A DNA stretch of 64,000 nucleotides from assembly GCA_965248935.1 (NCBI GenBank), contig OZ252214.1:4526001-4590000 (forward strand), given 5' to 3'. The position numbers and the translations under genes are program-made. Below, piece by piece: positions 16,947 through 26,660 of the stretch (position 1 is the stretch's first letter; each line of letters starts with the position of its first letter). Source of the DNA: G032773895 sp965248935. GTDB lineage: Bacteria > Pseudomonadota > Gammaproteobacteria > Pseudomonadales > Cellvibrionaceae. Below the pieces are notes generated by a model, which was not told where the DNA came from, searched no databases, and saw nothing but the letters and a program-made list of their open reading frames with translations.

Positions 16947-16952
16947 AACTCT

Positions 16953-17051
16953 GTGGCTGTTATTTGGGGGAAAACACGGGTTGATCGTAAGACGGGAAAA
17001 TGCACTCGCTATCAAGTACGCACTGCTGGGGCTTCTGTGCGCCTTTATACG
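16953..17051 (+). pseudogene. 5' fragment of a spermidine-synthase-like methyltransferase gene
   Basis: From GTG at 16953 the frame reads VAVIWGKTRVDRKTG...RYQVRTAGASVRLYT, resembling the first beta-hairpins of spermidine-synthase-like SAM-dependent enzymes (VIWxKT...YEVRSAG..RRLYT). Similarity ends exactly where a transposon terminus (TGTAGAGCGC) begins at 17052, so only about 33 codons remain. The position right after the pseudouridine synthase suggests it was the next gene of that operon. Family assignment is from the pattern and tentative. Confidence 0.5.
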
Positions 17052-17122
17052 TGTAGAGCGCAAAATTACCTAAATTTGGCTGGCGGTCAATAATACCTAC
17101 CTATAAAAAGTACGATGCTATG
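17052..17122. mobile_element. Solo end remnant of the AAA/DDE transposon family
   Basis: It starts with TGTAGAGCGCAAAATTACC, like the end of the element at 49858. It then continues as AAATTTGGCTGGCGG... ACCTATAAAAAGTACGATG, which matches 50061-50109. It is an internally deleted left end without genes. Confidence 0.75.
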
Positions 17123-17670
17123 GGGCATCACCTGATATTTCCAGCGAAGTACATTGATGAGGCAGGGAGGCAATTTTTTTGGTTGGCGTTTTTTATTTTT
17201 TCAGTTTTTGATGAATTGCACAACAATTTCCAGTGTATTTTTCACTCTTTAGATGATTCAGGCGACAATTTCCAATTACCCCTACTTTTTGCTTGCCAAA
17301 CCCCTGTCGCGTCAGTAGTCTTCCCGTCAACAAATGCATTACCCGTCTTTTAACAAATACGCTTTATTTGGATTTTATTTCCGTCTTATTTGGGCAATGC
17401 ATCAATACCTATTACGGTATTAAAAAGAATTAAATATACATTTAACCAACACTCCTGTTGTTTAACATACGCATAGGAAGCCGGAAGCTAAGATAGTACC
17501 GCCAGTGATAGGCAACCCCGTTTTGCCCCACTTCTTCACGGTCTTTCCTCTTCAACCTTATTTAGGGTTGGTGTCTTGCCCTGTGTTTAACCAGCGTGTT
17601 TAAAAATTAACATGTGTTATCAACGGTGTTATCAACAATGGAACCACCCTGTGTGGTACTGAGGAATAGG
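17123..17670. other. Long leader/intergenic region before the first RHS gene
   Basis: About 550 bases with no convincing gene; the small ORF at 17120-17353 has no ribosome-binding site or family and is taken as chance. A short hairpin (CAACC-TTATTTAG-GGTTG) lies near 17556-17574. The region presumably holds the promoter of the giant toxin gene, but no clear -35/-10 pair stood out. Confidence 0.4.
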
Positions 17671-20600
17671 ATGTACTTTTTGTTTTCTATATTCGAAAAA
17701 CGTATTGTTTCACTCTCAAAAATAGTCGGATTATTCAGCCTGTTAGGGCTATTCATGGCAAGCACAGAAGCCATAGCGGGCTCAATAACCGTATCCGAAA
17801 GTACCAGTACCGACGGCACCTATCGGGTCAGTTGGAATAGCATAAATTCAAAAATGGGCTACGCTGAACTGGTCGAAAATAACCAAGTGCTAGAGCGTAT
17901 CAGTGCGACGGGTTACAAAGATTTTACCAAAACGGCCAATGGCACATACAGTTACAAAGTATATGAAGTCGACTGCACAATGGGAGGCTGTGGCAATTCA
18001 GTGACCACCGCCGTGGGGCCAACAACCGTTATTGTTGACCTCCCTCTCCCTGCGCCAAGCAAACCATCAAGTTTAACCCCCTCCTCAACCAGTACCACCG
18101 CGACCAGTATCAACCTAAGTTGGCCCAAAGCCATTGGCACCGTCCATAGCTACACACTGCAAAAACGCCTGGGCACCTCGGGTACTTGGAGTACCCTTGC
18201 TGCCATCAACGCTACCGCCAATACCAGCACCTATACCGCGACGGCCTCGGGCTTAAGTGTAGGAGAGTGGTATTTTCAGGTTCAAGCCTGTGCCGATACC
18301 TGTAGTGGCTGGCGTGCCGCCAGTAGCGTCTCCATCCTCACCCCCAATCCAGGAAAACCCAGCAGCATCACCGTCCCTGCTAGCAGTACCCATACCAGCC
18401 ACACCATTAACTGGGGTTCCGCTTTGGGCACCGTAAGCCGCTACGAGCTAGAGCAATACCACGGCAGTTGGAGCAATGTTTACTCCGGTCCTAATCGCAA
18501 TAAAACCGTGTCCAACCTATCCGGTGGTACCTACAAATACCGTGTGCGTGCTTGTAACAATAGCGGCTGTAGTGGTTATCGTGAATCCAGTACCGTCACA
18601 GTGAACAGCTTGATCACTGTCTCGGAGAGTACCAGTACCGACGGCACCTATCGGGTCAGTTGGAGTGGTATAAACTCAAGGATGGGCTATGCCGAACTGG
18701 TCGAAAACAACCAAGTGCTAGAGCGTATCAGTGCGACGGGGTACAAAGATTTTACCAAAACCGCCGATGGCACATACAGCTACAAAATATATGAAGTTGA
18801 TTGCACAATGGGGGGCTGTGGCAATTCAGTGACCACCGCCGTAGGCCCTAAAACCGTCACCGTTAACCTACCTACCCCCTCAACGCCGACTAACTTTAAC
18901 GTATCTGCCAGCAGTACTTCCACCACAGCAAGCTTTAGCTGGAACAGCTCAACCGGCAACCCAGATACCTATAAACTTAGTCGCAGCCTTGACCAAATTA
19001 ACTGGACAACCACTTACTCTGGGGCGGCGACCTCCACCAGCCAAGCCGGTTTTATGCTGGGGCACTGGTTTTTCCGTCTTCAAGCCTGCCGAGGTAATGA
19101 CTGTAGTGGTTACGTCACCGCCTCAGCCAATGTCGGCTGGACCCAACCCGTGCTATCCGCCTCCGCTGAGACAACCACAGGGTTAATCGTATTTCACTGG
19201 GACCACGTTAATCTCGACCAAACCATCAGCCGTATTTACGACTTAACCAATGGCAGCACCGCCAGCGATGGTTCCTCCAATGATATAAACGTAAGCAGTA
19301 GTACCACCAGTGGTACGGCATCCCTCACCAAAAACCTGAATGGCACCTACCGCTACGTACTCAAGCAATTTACACAAATCGTGAACCCCGATACCAACGT
19401 GCCTCGCTATATCGAAATCGCACGCTCCAATGAAATCAGTGTCCAGGTCAATATACAACTGCCCGGCGTAGAGAGCGCCAATTTACTACAGCCCGTCACC
19501 GCCTCAGGGCAAACCCCCTATACCGCCGTCGCCACAAATATGGGGGATGCCGAAATTCGCATTCCTATCTCCGTAGTACCAGGGGTAAACGGTCACCAGC
19601 CCAACTTATCGCTGGCCTATAACAGCAACCGCCTGCGTAAACTTGTGGACGAAGAATGGGAAGAAGACAACATTGGCTCAGGCTGGCGAGTCAGTGGCCT
19701 ATCGGTTATTCGTTCCTGTTCAAAACAAACCCTCGCGCAAGTTGACCCCTATTTACGGGGAGACGTCACCTATAAACCCATGTGTATAGACGGCCAGTTA
19801 TTTGTCCAAAACAACCCCGCGCCCATTGACGAAACCCCTGGCTCTGAAAGCTATGGTTGGGCTCAACCCTTTTGGCAATACAATGCCAACGAATACGTAC
19901 TCTGGCAAGATGCAGGCATTAAAATCCGTTCTTTCGACATGCTTGCACCAGGTAAGGCTGGCCACTACACCGTGTATTACCCGGATGGCAGCGTATCTGA
20001 ATACGGCAACAGTGAAGACAGCCGCCAGCACATCTCCTACATTTCATATACCGACGACCGGGGGGTCACCATACGCGGCAGTATACAGGGGCACTCCCAC
20101 CTGCCTTCCGAACACAGTGAAGAAGAACACGTAGACAGCTACGTCTGGCGCATCAACAAACACACCGATGCCTTTGGCAATGAAATCCACTACGAATACT
20201 ACAAAGATGAAATACGTGAACTCGCTATGCCCAAGCGCATTAGCTACGGGCCGCAAGGTGCCCACGACAGCTCCGTTGAATTCAGCTACCAAGAGCGCTT
20301 ATTCCTTGCCGGAGGCCAAGGCGCTCACGGGAACATGATGGTACCGCCGCTCAATGCTGACGGCACAGCACTGAATGCGGAAGACTATATAGACTGGTTA
20401 ATCAATGGTTACGCCACCTCCGCCCCCACAGCCATTAACAAAATCACCCTCAAGCACAACAACCAGCCCGTGCGTGAGTACAACATGGTGCATGAACCCA
20501 TTCCCGAAACCGCAGGCTTAGTTCGCCTCAACCACGTCCAGCTATGCGCCTACAAAAACGCCGAGCGTGATTGCCTGCACCCATTAACCGTCAACTGGGA

Positions 20601-23600
20601 TGGTCCCCCGGACAGCGAACACCTCACCCGCATCAACCAAATTCAGGACAACCAAGGCAACTGGACACAGTTCCAATATAAAAAAGTGGACCCTACAGAC
20701 TCAACCCTATTCTTTACCGACAGCCCCTTTGGCCCCGCCCCCACAGAATTCTCCACCCTCACAGAAAGGCCCAACCAAAGAGGCCTCATTGAGGACTTTG
20801 AACCCTCCGTACTGGTGGAAATGCGCCGCAATGATGGCAAAGGCGGTCACCGCACCCTCAAATACCGCTACCTGGGCGAAGGCATTGAAAGCAAGCGCGG
20901 CTGGGGCTTTATGGGATACCACGGCACCCGAGTGGAAGACCTAGAACAGAGCATCTTCACCTACTCCCAATACTCCGTAGACCACCGTTTCATCGGTCGA
21001 AAAGTAGCGGAACTGTCCATGCTTGGAGCCTATGGCAACAGCAGTAGCCAAATGCTGTCCAAAAACATCACCGTCTGGGACGCCCGCTACCTCCGTCATG
21101 GACAATACCGATGGCTAAACTCGGTCAGCTTATTAATGGCATCCCCCGCGCATAGCCACCACATCTTCCCGCGTTACTCCATACGCTATCAATACGAAGA
21201 GGGCCAACAATTTGGCGTGCAAATTATCGAACAAACCCCAGAATTTATGCCTTGGCAAAGTGCCTATGGCAAAGACAGCGGCTACCAATACCCGTTTATC
21301 GGCAATACCCAAACCACCCGCTGGGCTGCCAATGCAACCCTCACTCCCGGAAGCACCGGGGCCAATAACTGGGGTATCTACCAACTCAAAGGGATTACAG
21401 GTATTGAGCGCAGCCAAAAAGAAGAAGTGGACTATCAGGAAAACCGTGACCCGCTCGCCCTCCAAGTGGCCTTCCCGCTGGAAACCCGCACCAGCGTCTA
21501 CAGCGGCGATACCAATACCGTCCCGGAATACACCACCATCAAACGCAGCACACCCTACTTAATCAATGGTATGGCCCGTTCGCTCGTTGGCACCCATACC
21601 CAATACGCTGAGAACCCAGATTTAGAACTCACCACAGAATACCGCTACACCCCTTTTGGGGCACAAAACAGCGTCACCGTTTCTGGCGCAAATGTGGCTA
21701 GTCGCACCACCACCACCCGCGATTATATTGCCAGCCGCTACCCGCAAACCTATACCAATGCCCTGGGGCAATCGGCGCATAAAACCTTTGATACCCGTAC
21801 AGGCATAGCCGTATCCAGCACCGACCTCAATGGCCAGACCAGCACATCCGAACACGATGCGTTTGGTCGTCCAATATCTGTTACCACACCAGACCTAGTT
21901 ACCCTAACAACCCAGTACGAACTCTGTGAAAACCTCGGCACCTGCCCCACCGTTGACGGTATTTCTGCCAATAGGCGCGTCTGGGTCAGCTCCCCCATCT
22001 CCCCCGATACCTACCAATACCTAGACAGCCTAGGGCGAGAACTCCGTACAGAAACCATCGCCTTTGACGGCATCAATCGAATCTACCTCGATACCCACTA
22101 CAACCCCTTTGGCCAAATAGCGAAAAAATCCCTGCCTTACTACGCCGATACCTTGCCCGAATACCTGCAACAACACTACGATGAACTGGGGCGTTTAATC
22201 CAAACCACCCACCCCGACGGCAACATCAACCACATCCACTACGGCGTAGAACAAGGCCAAAAAGTGGTCACCCGCACAACCAATGTCTTCGACTCCCAAG
22301 GCTATGCCCTGGAAACTAAAATCAATAAATCCTACTTCAACGTCATCGACGGAATTAAAAAAACCACCGATGCCTATGGTACTACCGAAGAAATCAGCAC
22401 CGAATTTGACCACTACGCCACCGGCCTCACCAAAAATATTAACGTGGGCGGCGTCCAAGTGGCCAGCTTCGAATACGATACCGCAGGCAACCGTACCCTC
22501 TTACAAGACCAAAGTGCCGGCACCATTACCAGTGCCTACAACGCACTGGGTCAAATCAGATACCGTATCGACAATGCCGGTAACCGCACCGACTACAGCT
22601 ACGACCCTCTCAACCGACCCACCCAAGAAACCACCGGCGACGGCGTGCAACACTGGGGATACGACCCCATCGATGCACTTGGCGGGTTGGATTACAGCGA
22701 ATTTATCGACAGCCGCAACGGGTATACCCACAGACAAACCCTAAGCTACTTTGCCGACAGCAAACCCAGTGGCACCACAACAGAAATCGACGTCCCTGGG
22801 TTCGCCACGCGAACCTACCCCCAAAGCTTTACCTACGACCACTATGGCCGCAGTGACAGCATCACCTACGCCTCCGGCATCACCGTTAGCAGCGCCTACA
22901 ACAGCGCAGGCTACCTGGAACGTGTCGAAGACAATAAAGGCAACAGCCTGCAAAGCATCGCCCGTGTCGACGTCCTCGGCAACGTCACCCAAATGAGCTA
23001 CGGCAATGGCGTCACCAGCGCCAGAGCCTACAACCCATTAAACGGCCAACTCGAATCTGTTTCCACCACAATAGGCACCACCCAAATACAAGACAACAAC
23101 TTCCAATGGCGTAGCGATGGCCTACTGGAAAGCCGCCGCAACAACACAGGGCAATCCAAAACCGAAAACTTCACCTACGACAACCTAAGCCGCCTAACCG
23201 GGTCCAATACCCTCGCCGGTGGCCATATACGCACCACCGCCACCACCTACGCACTCAACGGCAACATCCTCAGTAAAACCGCCTCGAACAGCCTGGGTAA
23301 CAAAGAAACCAACGTCACCGGCTACCAATACGGCACCACCACCAATGCCGGGCCTAACGCCGTCTCTGACGTCAACATAGATGGCGTCGCCAACACCCTG
23401 TATTATAATAAAAACGGCAGCATTACCCACTACGACGCCGCCACCGGCCCCGATAAATTTGTAGACTGGACCGCCCGAGGCAAACCCTGGCGCATCACCC
23501 AAGGCACCTCCGCCAACGACACCACACCCGACGCCCGCGATGAAATTGCCTACGGTATAAACGGCGCCCGCTACTACAAACACTCCACCTGGCAAGACAG

Positions 23601-24939
23601 CAACGGTAAAGAACAAACAGACATCACCTTCTACGTAGGCGAGTATGAAGACGTTCTCCCCGGCAATGACCCCAAATACACCCGCATAGAGCGCACCCGC
23701 ATAAACGACAATGTCCTGCATATTCGCATCACCACCCACCTCAGCACCGTTCAGGAAAACATAGAATTTTTCCACAAAGACCACCTGGGAAGCATTGAGG
23801 CGATAACCGATCAATACGGCACTATTCTGCAAAAAATGTCCTTCGACGCCTTTGGCGCAAGAAGGAAAACCAACTGGGCCGGGGAACTGACCCAAGCCGA
23901 AACCGAAACCCTACTCGCCGAAATAGGCATAGGCACCAGCCGAGGGTATACTGGCCATGAACACCTGGATAGAACCGGGCTTATTCATATGAACGGAAGG
24001 GTCTATGACCCAACTCTGGGCCGGTTCTTAAGCGCCGACCCACTTGTGCAAGCGCCCTATTTTAGTCAGAGCTATAACCGATATACTTATACCTTTAACA
24101 ACCCATTAATATTGACCGACCCAAGTGGGTACGGGAGTGCAGGCGCGGGGAATTATGCGCATACAGTGGGCATTGGTTTTACGATTGTTTTTGCCGGAGC
24201 AGGGGGGTTCAACTTAGGTTCCAATACGACATACAATGTTAAAGTGACAAATGCCAATACAGGGACAAGCGTTATCCGCAAATTAACGGGGTCGGATATC
24301 TCCAATATTCAAAGTATGGAGGGGATGTCGGTTTCACTGGCGGGGCCGAATGCAAGGGGTTCTTTTGAGGGTGGGGGGTCAAATCGAAGTACGAATACTA
24401 CGGTTGATGTCTCGTCCCAAACGGATAAGGAATCGCCTACGGAGGCTACACAGGCGACGCTTGAAGGGATAACTAAAGATGATTTTGCTAGATTAAGTAG
24501 CTACGCAGAGAACGAAAATATTGAAAGTCTTGTTGACTCAGCCGTAAACAAAAGTAGTTTTTTGCAAAAGTTCAAGGGACAGGCAGGGCGAAATGTAGAT
24601 CAGCTTCAAAGGTATCTTTTTGTCAAAGACGTTGGATGGGTGGATTTACAGCATGTTATTAGTGGTGCTACTTCTCCAGGGGCATCTATCGGCTTGAGCA
24701 TTGATTTAGGACATGCGTTTGAGGCGTTTCAACTTAAAGCAGACAGCAAGTCAGCATTTAAAACTGAAGACCTAGTATCTAATTACATTGGTTCAATGGC
24801 TGCACATCACAATGCCTTTTATGGCAGTTCCTCACTTGGAACATCTGTTTCGCATATATTGGGTCAATTTAATGTTTTAACACAAAACGAAGCGATTAAG
24901 TATATTGATACAAACGGAAGTAAAGGATTAGATTTATGA
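17671..24939 (+). CDS. Secreted SpvB/RHS-repeat polymorphic toxin
   Basis: About 2422 aa. ATG 17671 is preferred over 17614 because GAGGA lies 5 bases upstream and the hydrophobic leader follows directly (to about residue 37, ending EAIAG). Order: fibronectin-III-like and repeated ITVSESTSTDGTYRVSW modules (about 40-590); SpvB-type domain (GDAEIRIPISVVPGVNGHQPNLSLAYNS, about 630); a long linker; YD repeats (about 1330-1950); RHS core with GRVYDPTLGRFLSADP (about 2110) and NRYTYTFNNPL; then a variable tip after ATLEG (about 2267-2422). The RHS barrel usually encloses the tip until delivery. The tip (WVDLQHVISG...SAFKTEDLVSNYIG) is not assigned to an activity. The gene overlaps the next one by 4 bases. 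Confidence 0.9.
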   Translation: MYFLFSIFEKRIVSLSKIVGLFSLLGLFMASTEAIAGSITVSESTSTDGTYRVSWNSINSKMGYAELVENNQVLERISATGYKDFTKTANGTYSYKVYEVDCTMGGCGNSVTTAVGPTTVIVDLPLPAPSKPSSLTPSSTSTTATSINLSWPKAIGTVHSYTLQKRLGTSGTWSTLAAINATANTSTYTATASGLSVGEWYFQVQACADTCSGWRAASSVSILTPNPGKPSSITVPASSTHTSHTINWGSALGTVSRYELEQYHGSWSNVYSGPNRNKTVSNLSGGTYKYRVRACNNSGCSGYRESSTVTVNSLITVSESTSTDGTYRVSWSGINSRMGYAELVENNQVLERISATGYKDFTKTADGTYSYKIYEVDCTMGGCGNSVTTAVGPKTVTVNLPTPSTPTNFNVSASSTSTTASFSWNSSTGNPDTYKLSRSLDQINWTTTYSGAATSTSQAGFMLGHWFFRLQACRGNDCSGYVTASANVGWTQPVLSASAETTTGLIVFHWDHVNLDQTISRIYDLTNGSTASDGSSNDINVSSSTTSGTASLTKNLNGTYRYVLKQFTQIVNPDTNVPRYIEIARSNEISVQVNIQLPGVESANLLQPVTASGQTPYTAVATNMGDAEIRIPISVVPGVNGHQPNLSLAYNSNRLRKLVDEEWEEDNIGSGWRVSGLSVIRSCSKQTLAQVDPYLRGDVTYKPMCIDGQLFVQNNPAPIDETPGSESYGWAQPFWQYNANEYVLWQDAGIKIRSFDMLAPGKAGHYTVYYPDGSVSEYGNSEDSRQHISYISYTDDRGVTIRGSIQGHSHLPSEHSEEEHVDSYVWRINKHTDAFGNEIHYEYYKDEIRELAMPKRISYGPQGAHDSSVEFSYQERLFLAGGQGAHGNMMVPPLNADGTALNAEDYIDWLINGYATSAPTAINKITLKHNNQPVREYNMVHEPIPETAGLVRLNHVQLCAYKNAERDCLHPLTVNWDGPPDSEHLTRINQIQDNQGNWTQFQYKKVDPTDSTLFFTDSPFGPAPTEFSTLTERPNQRGLIEDFEPSVLVEMRRNDGKGGHRTLKYRYLGEGIESKRGWGFMGYHGTRVEDLEQSIFTYSQYSVDHRFIGRKVAELSMLGAYGNSSSQMLSKNITVWDARYLRHGQYRWLNSVSLLMASPAHSHHIFPRYSIRYQYEEGQQFGVQIIEQTPEFMPWQSAYGKDSGYQYPFIGNTQTTRWAANATLTPGSTGANNWGIYQLKGITGIERSQKEEVDYQENRDPLALQVAFPLETRTSVYSGDTNTVPEYTTIKRSTPYLINGMARSLVGTHTQYAENPDLELTTEYRYTPFGAQNSVTVSGANVASRTTTTRDYIASRYPQTYTNALGQSAHKTFDTRTGIAVSSTDLNGQTSTSEHDAFGRPISVTTPDLVTLTTQYELCENLGTCPTVDGISANRRVWVSSPISPDTYQYLDSLGRELRTETIAFDGINRIYLDTHYNPFGQIAKKSLPYYADTLPEYLQQHYDELGRLIQTTHPDGNINHIHYGVEQGQKVVTRTTNVFDSQGYALETKINKSYFNVIDGIKKTTDAYGTTEEISTEFDHYATGLTKNINVGGVQVASFEYDTAGNRTLLQDQSAGTITSAYNALGQIRYRIDNAGNRTDYSYDPLNRPTQETTGDGVQHWGYDPIDALGGLDYSEFIDSRNGYTHRQTLSYFADSKPSGTTTEIDVPGFATRTYPQSFTYDHYGRSDSITYASGITVSSAYNSAGYLERVEDNKGNSLQSIARVDVLGNVTQMSYGNGVTSARAYNPLNGQLESVSTTIGTTQIQDNNFQWRSDGLLESRRNNTGQSKTENFTYDNLSRLTGSNTLAGGHIRTTATTYALNGNILSKTASNSLGNKETNVTGYQYGTTTNAGPNAVSDVNIDGVANTLYYNKNGSITHYDAATGPDKFVDWTARGKPWRITQGTSANDTTPDARDEIAYGINGARYYKHSTWQDSNGKEQTDITFYVGEYEDVLPGNDPKYTRIERTRINDNVLHIRITTHLSTVQENIEFFHKDHLGSIEAITDQYGTILQKMSFDAFGARRKTNWAGELTQAETETLLAEIGIGTSRGYTGHEHLDRTGLIHMNGRVYDPTLGRFLSADPLVQAPYFSQSYNRYTYTFNNPLILTDPSGYGSAGAGNYAHTVGIGFTIVFAGAGGFNLGSNTTYNVKVTNANTGTSVIRKLTGSDISNIQSMEGMSVSLAGPNARGSFEGGGSNRSTNTTVDVSSQTDKESPTEATQATLEGITKDDFARLSSYAENENIESLVDSAVNKSSFLQKFKGQAGRNVDQLQRYLFVKDVGWVDLQHVISGATSPGASIGLSIDLGHAFEAFQLKADSKSAFKTEDLVSNYIGSMAAHHNAFYGSSSLGTSVSHILGQFNVLTQNEAIKYIDTNGSKGLDL

Positions 24940-25427
24940 AAAATTTACAATTCAAAGGGGTAATCAGCTTCCTTTTCATGTTGGTTTTCGTGGGATGTAG
25001 TAAGAAGTCTTCAGTTGATGTTGATGCAGAGCTTAGTTATAAAAAAATCAATGATGACCTAGTGTTTGAGGTTCGCCTATCAGCGACGAACGCGGAATTA
25101 AGCTTTTATAGAAATATTGAAGATAATTTAATTCTTAGTGTTCTACCGTTAAAAGTTAAGGGGCGGAAAAATTTTGTGCTAACAGAACGAACAGGTGAAG
25201 TGAATTCTGTTGTCATTAGCGCTGATGATTCATATACATTTTCCTTTTCGGGGCGAGTGAAGTCTAGTGCCGAGGGAACGACTGTTGACTTTGGTGATTT
25301 GGGTTATATTGAAATACCTTATTCAAATAAGCTTTTCTCTCTTGGGGTCGTTATTTTCCCTAAAAACCTTTCGAGCTTAAAGTCTGATGACGGTATTATT
25401 TCGAATTATGTTGACATAGAAATATAA
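24936..25427 (+). CDS. Lipoprotein, probable immunity protein of the first RHS toxin
   Basis: 163-aa protein with a lipoprotein signal peptide (FLFMLVFVGC, cysteine about residue 21). The mature domain is beta-rich with no recognised family. The start codon overlaps the toxin stop (ATGA), and tip-specific immunity genes are normally placed this way. A periplasmic lipid anchor would fit a toxin acting in the periplasm or envelope. The immunity role is inferred from position; the sequence itself gives no function. Confidence 0.6.
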   Translation: MKNLQFKGVISFLFMLVFVGCSKKSSVDVDAELSYKKINDDLVFEVRLSATNAELSFYRNIEDNLILSVLPLKVKGRKNFVLTERTGEVNSVVISADDSYTFSFSGRVKSSAEGTTVDFGDLGYIEIPYSNKLFSLGVVIFPKNLSSLKSDDGIISNYVDIEI

Positions 25428-25473
25428 GTGAAACATGCACATGAGGGGGATACAGCATTTGTAGCGCCGCCAG
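25428..25473. other. Cassette junction with the ATGCACATGAGGGGG boundary sequence
   Basis: Bases 25435-25449 are identical to 41319-41333, at the junction between a mobile unit and an orphan toxin tip. In one frame it encodes AHEG, followed here by about 10 further codons before the RHS copy starts at 25474. Probably the scar of another tip cassette. Confidence 0.5.
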
Positions 25474-25548
25474 ATAGAATTTTTCCACAAAGACCACCTG
25501 GGAAGCATTGAGGCGATAACCGATCAATACGGCACTATCTTACAAAAA

Positions 25549-26658
25549 ATGTCCTTCGACGCCTTCGGCTCACGGCGCAAAACCAACTGGGCTGGGGAAC
25601 TCAGTGACGCTGAAACCGAAACCCTACTCGCCGAAATAGGCATAGGCACCAGCCGAGGGTATACTGGCCATGAACACCTGGATAGAACCGGGCTTATTCA
25701 TATGAATGGTCGGGTCTATGACCCAACTCTGGGCCGGTTCTTAAGCGCCGACCCACTTGTGCAAGCGCCCTATTTTAGTCAGAGCTATAACCGATATACC
25801 TATACCTTTAACAACTCATTAATATTGACCGACCCAAGTGGGTACGGGAGTGCAGGCGCGGGGAATTATGCGCATACAGTGGGCATTGGTTTTACGATTG
25901 TTTTTGCCGGAGCAGGGGGGTTCAACTTAGGTTCCAATACGACATACAATGTTAAAGTGACAAATTCCAATACAGGGACAAGCGTTATCCGTAAATTAAC
26001 GGGGTCGGATATCTCCAATATTCAAAGTATGGAGGGGATGTCGGTTTCACTGGCGGGGTCGAATGCAAGGGGTTCTTTTGAACGTAGGGAGTCAAATCGA
26101 AGTACGAATACTACGGTTGATGTCTCTTCCCAAACGGATAAGGAATCGCCTACGGAGGCTACACAGGCGACGCTTGAGGGGGATGAACAAAAGGGGGCAT
26201 GGACTGAAGCAAAAGCTAATTATAAAGCCTTGGAAGCCCGAGTTAGATCTGAAGCTAAAGACGGAATTTATAAATTAAGTAAAGCTGACATCCTAACTTT
26301 AAAGCAATGGGTTAGTTTGAAGGCGGATCATATCCCAATTTATGAATTCATGTCTGATGATTACAAAACTTATTTTGGCACCTTTGATACCTTTATATAT
26401 GACTCATTTAGAACTAAAACTTTTGCAGTAGAAGGGGCTGGAAACCATAAAGGAGGAGATATTAATTATTTGGCAATTGGAGCGCTTTCCGCAAGATATG
26501 GCTATGGGACAACCCGGTTGAAATCTATGGTATATGTTCACAATTACCAACAGCTTTTTGAGGGCCGAGGCTTGTATAATTTGTGGCAATCTAGTGATGC
26601 AATTCCTTGGGCTCTAGAAGGGCATAGCCACTACACAAGCATGAGTAAGGGAAAATAA
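25549..26658 (+). CDS. Displaced RHS core with an alternative toxin tip (orphan cassette)
   Basis: Bases 25474-26181 repeat 23761-24468 of the complete gene at constant offset (1713) with scattered changes. They cover the RHS core (GRVYDPTLGRFLSADP) up to ATLEG. From there a different tip follows (DEQKGAWTEAKANYKALEARV...ENDING GHSHYTSMSKGK, about 160 aa). There is no signal sequence, repeat region or good ribosome-binding site. This is the classic silent cassette of RHS loci: recombination in the shared core would put this tip on the full-length protein. The tip contains KGGDINYLAIGALSARYG; its activity is unknown. Confidence 0.82.
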   Translation: MSFDAFGSRRKTNWAGELSDAETETLLAEIGIGTSRGYTGHEHLDRTGLIHMNGRVYDPTLGRFLSADPLVQAPYFSQSYNRYTYTFNNSLILTDPSGYGSAGAGNYAHTVGIGFTIVFAGAGGFNLGSNTTYNVKVTNSNTGTSVIRKLTGSDISNIQSMEGMSVSLAGSNARGSFERRESNRSTNTTVDVSSQTDKESPTEATQATLEGDEQKGAWTEAKANYKALEARVRSEAKDGIYKLSKADILTLKQWVSLKADHIPIYEFMSDDYKTYFGTFDTFIYDSFRTKTFAVEGAGNHKGGDINYLAIGALSARYGYGTTRLKSMVYVHNYQQLFEGRGLYNLWQSSDAIPWALEGHSHYTSMSKGK

Positions 26659-26660
26659 TA

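Noticed and set aside
17120..17353. 77-aa ORF between transposon remnant and RHS gene
   Set aside because: Begins inside the transposon remnant, no ribosome-binding site, aromatic-rich AT composition, no family.
17460..17600. Possible riboswitch-like leader before the first RHS gene
   Set aside because: Compared with the c-di-GMP (GEMM) consensus from memory; the conserved core does not match and only short hairpins remain.
23194..23895. 233-aa minus-strand open frame opposite the RHS gene, with similar ones at 21133-21465 and 22195-22458
   Set aside because: Gly/Val-rich mirror translation of a C-rich coding strand; no start signals and it lies inside a conserved gene.
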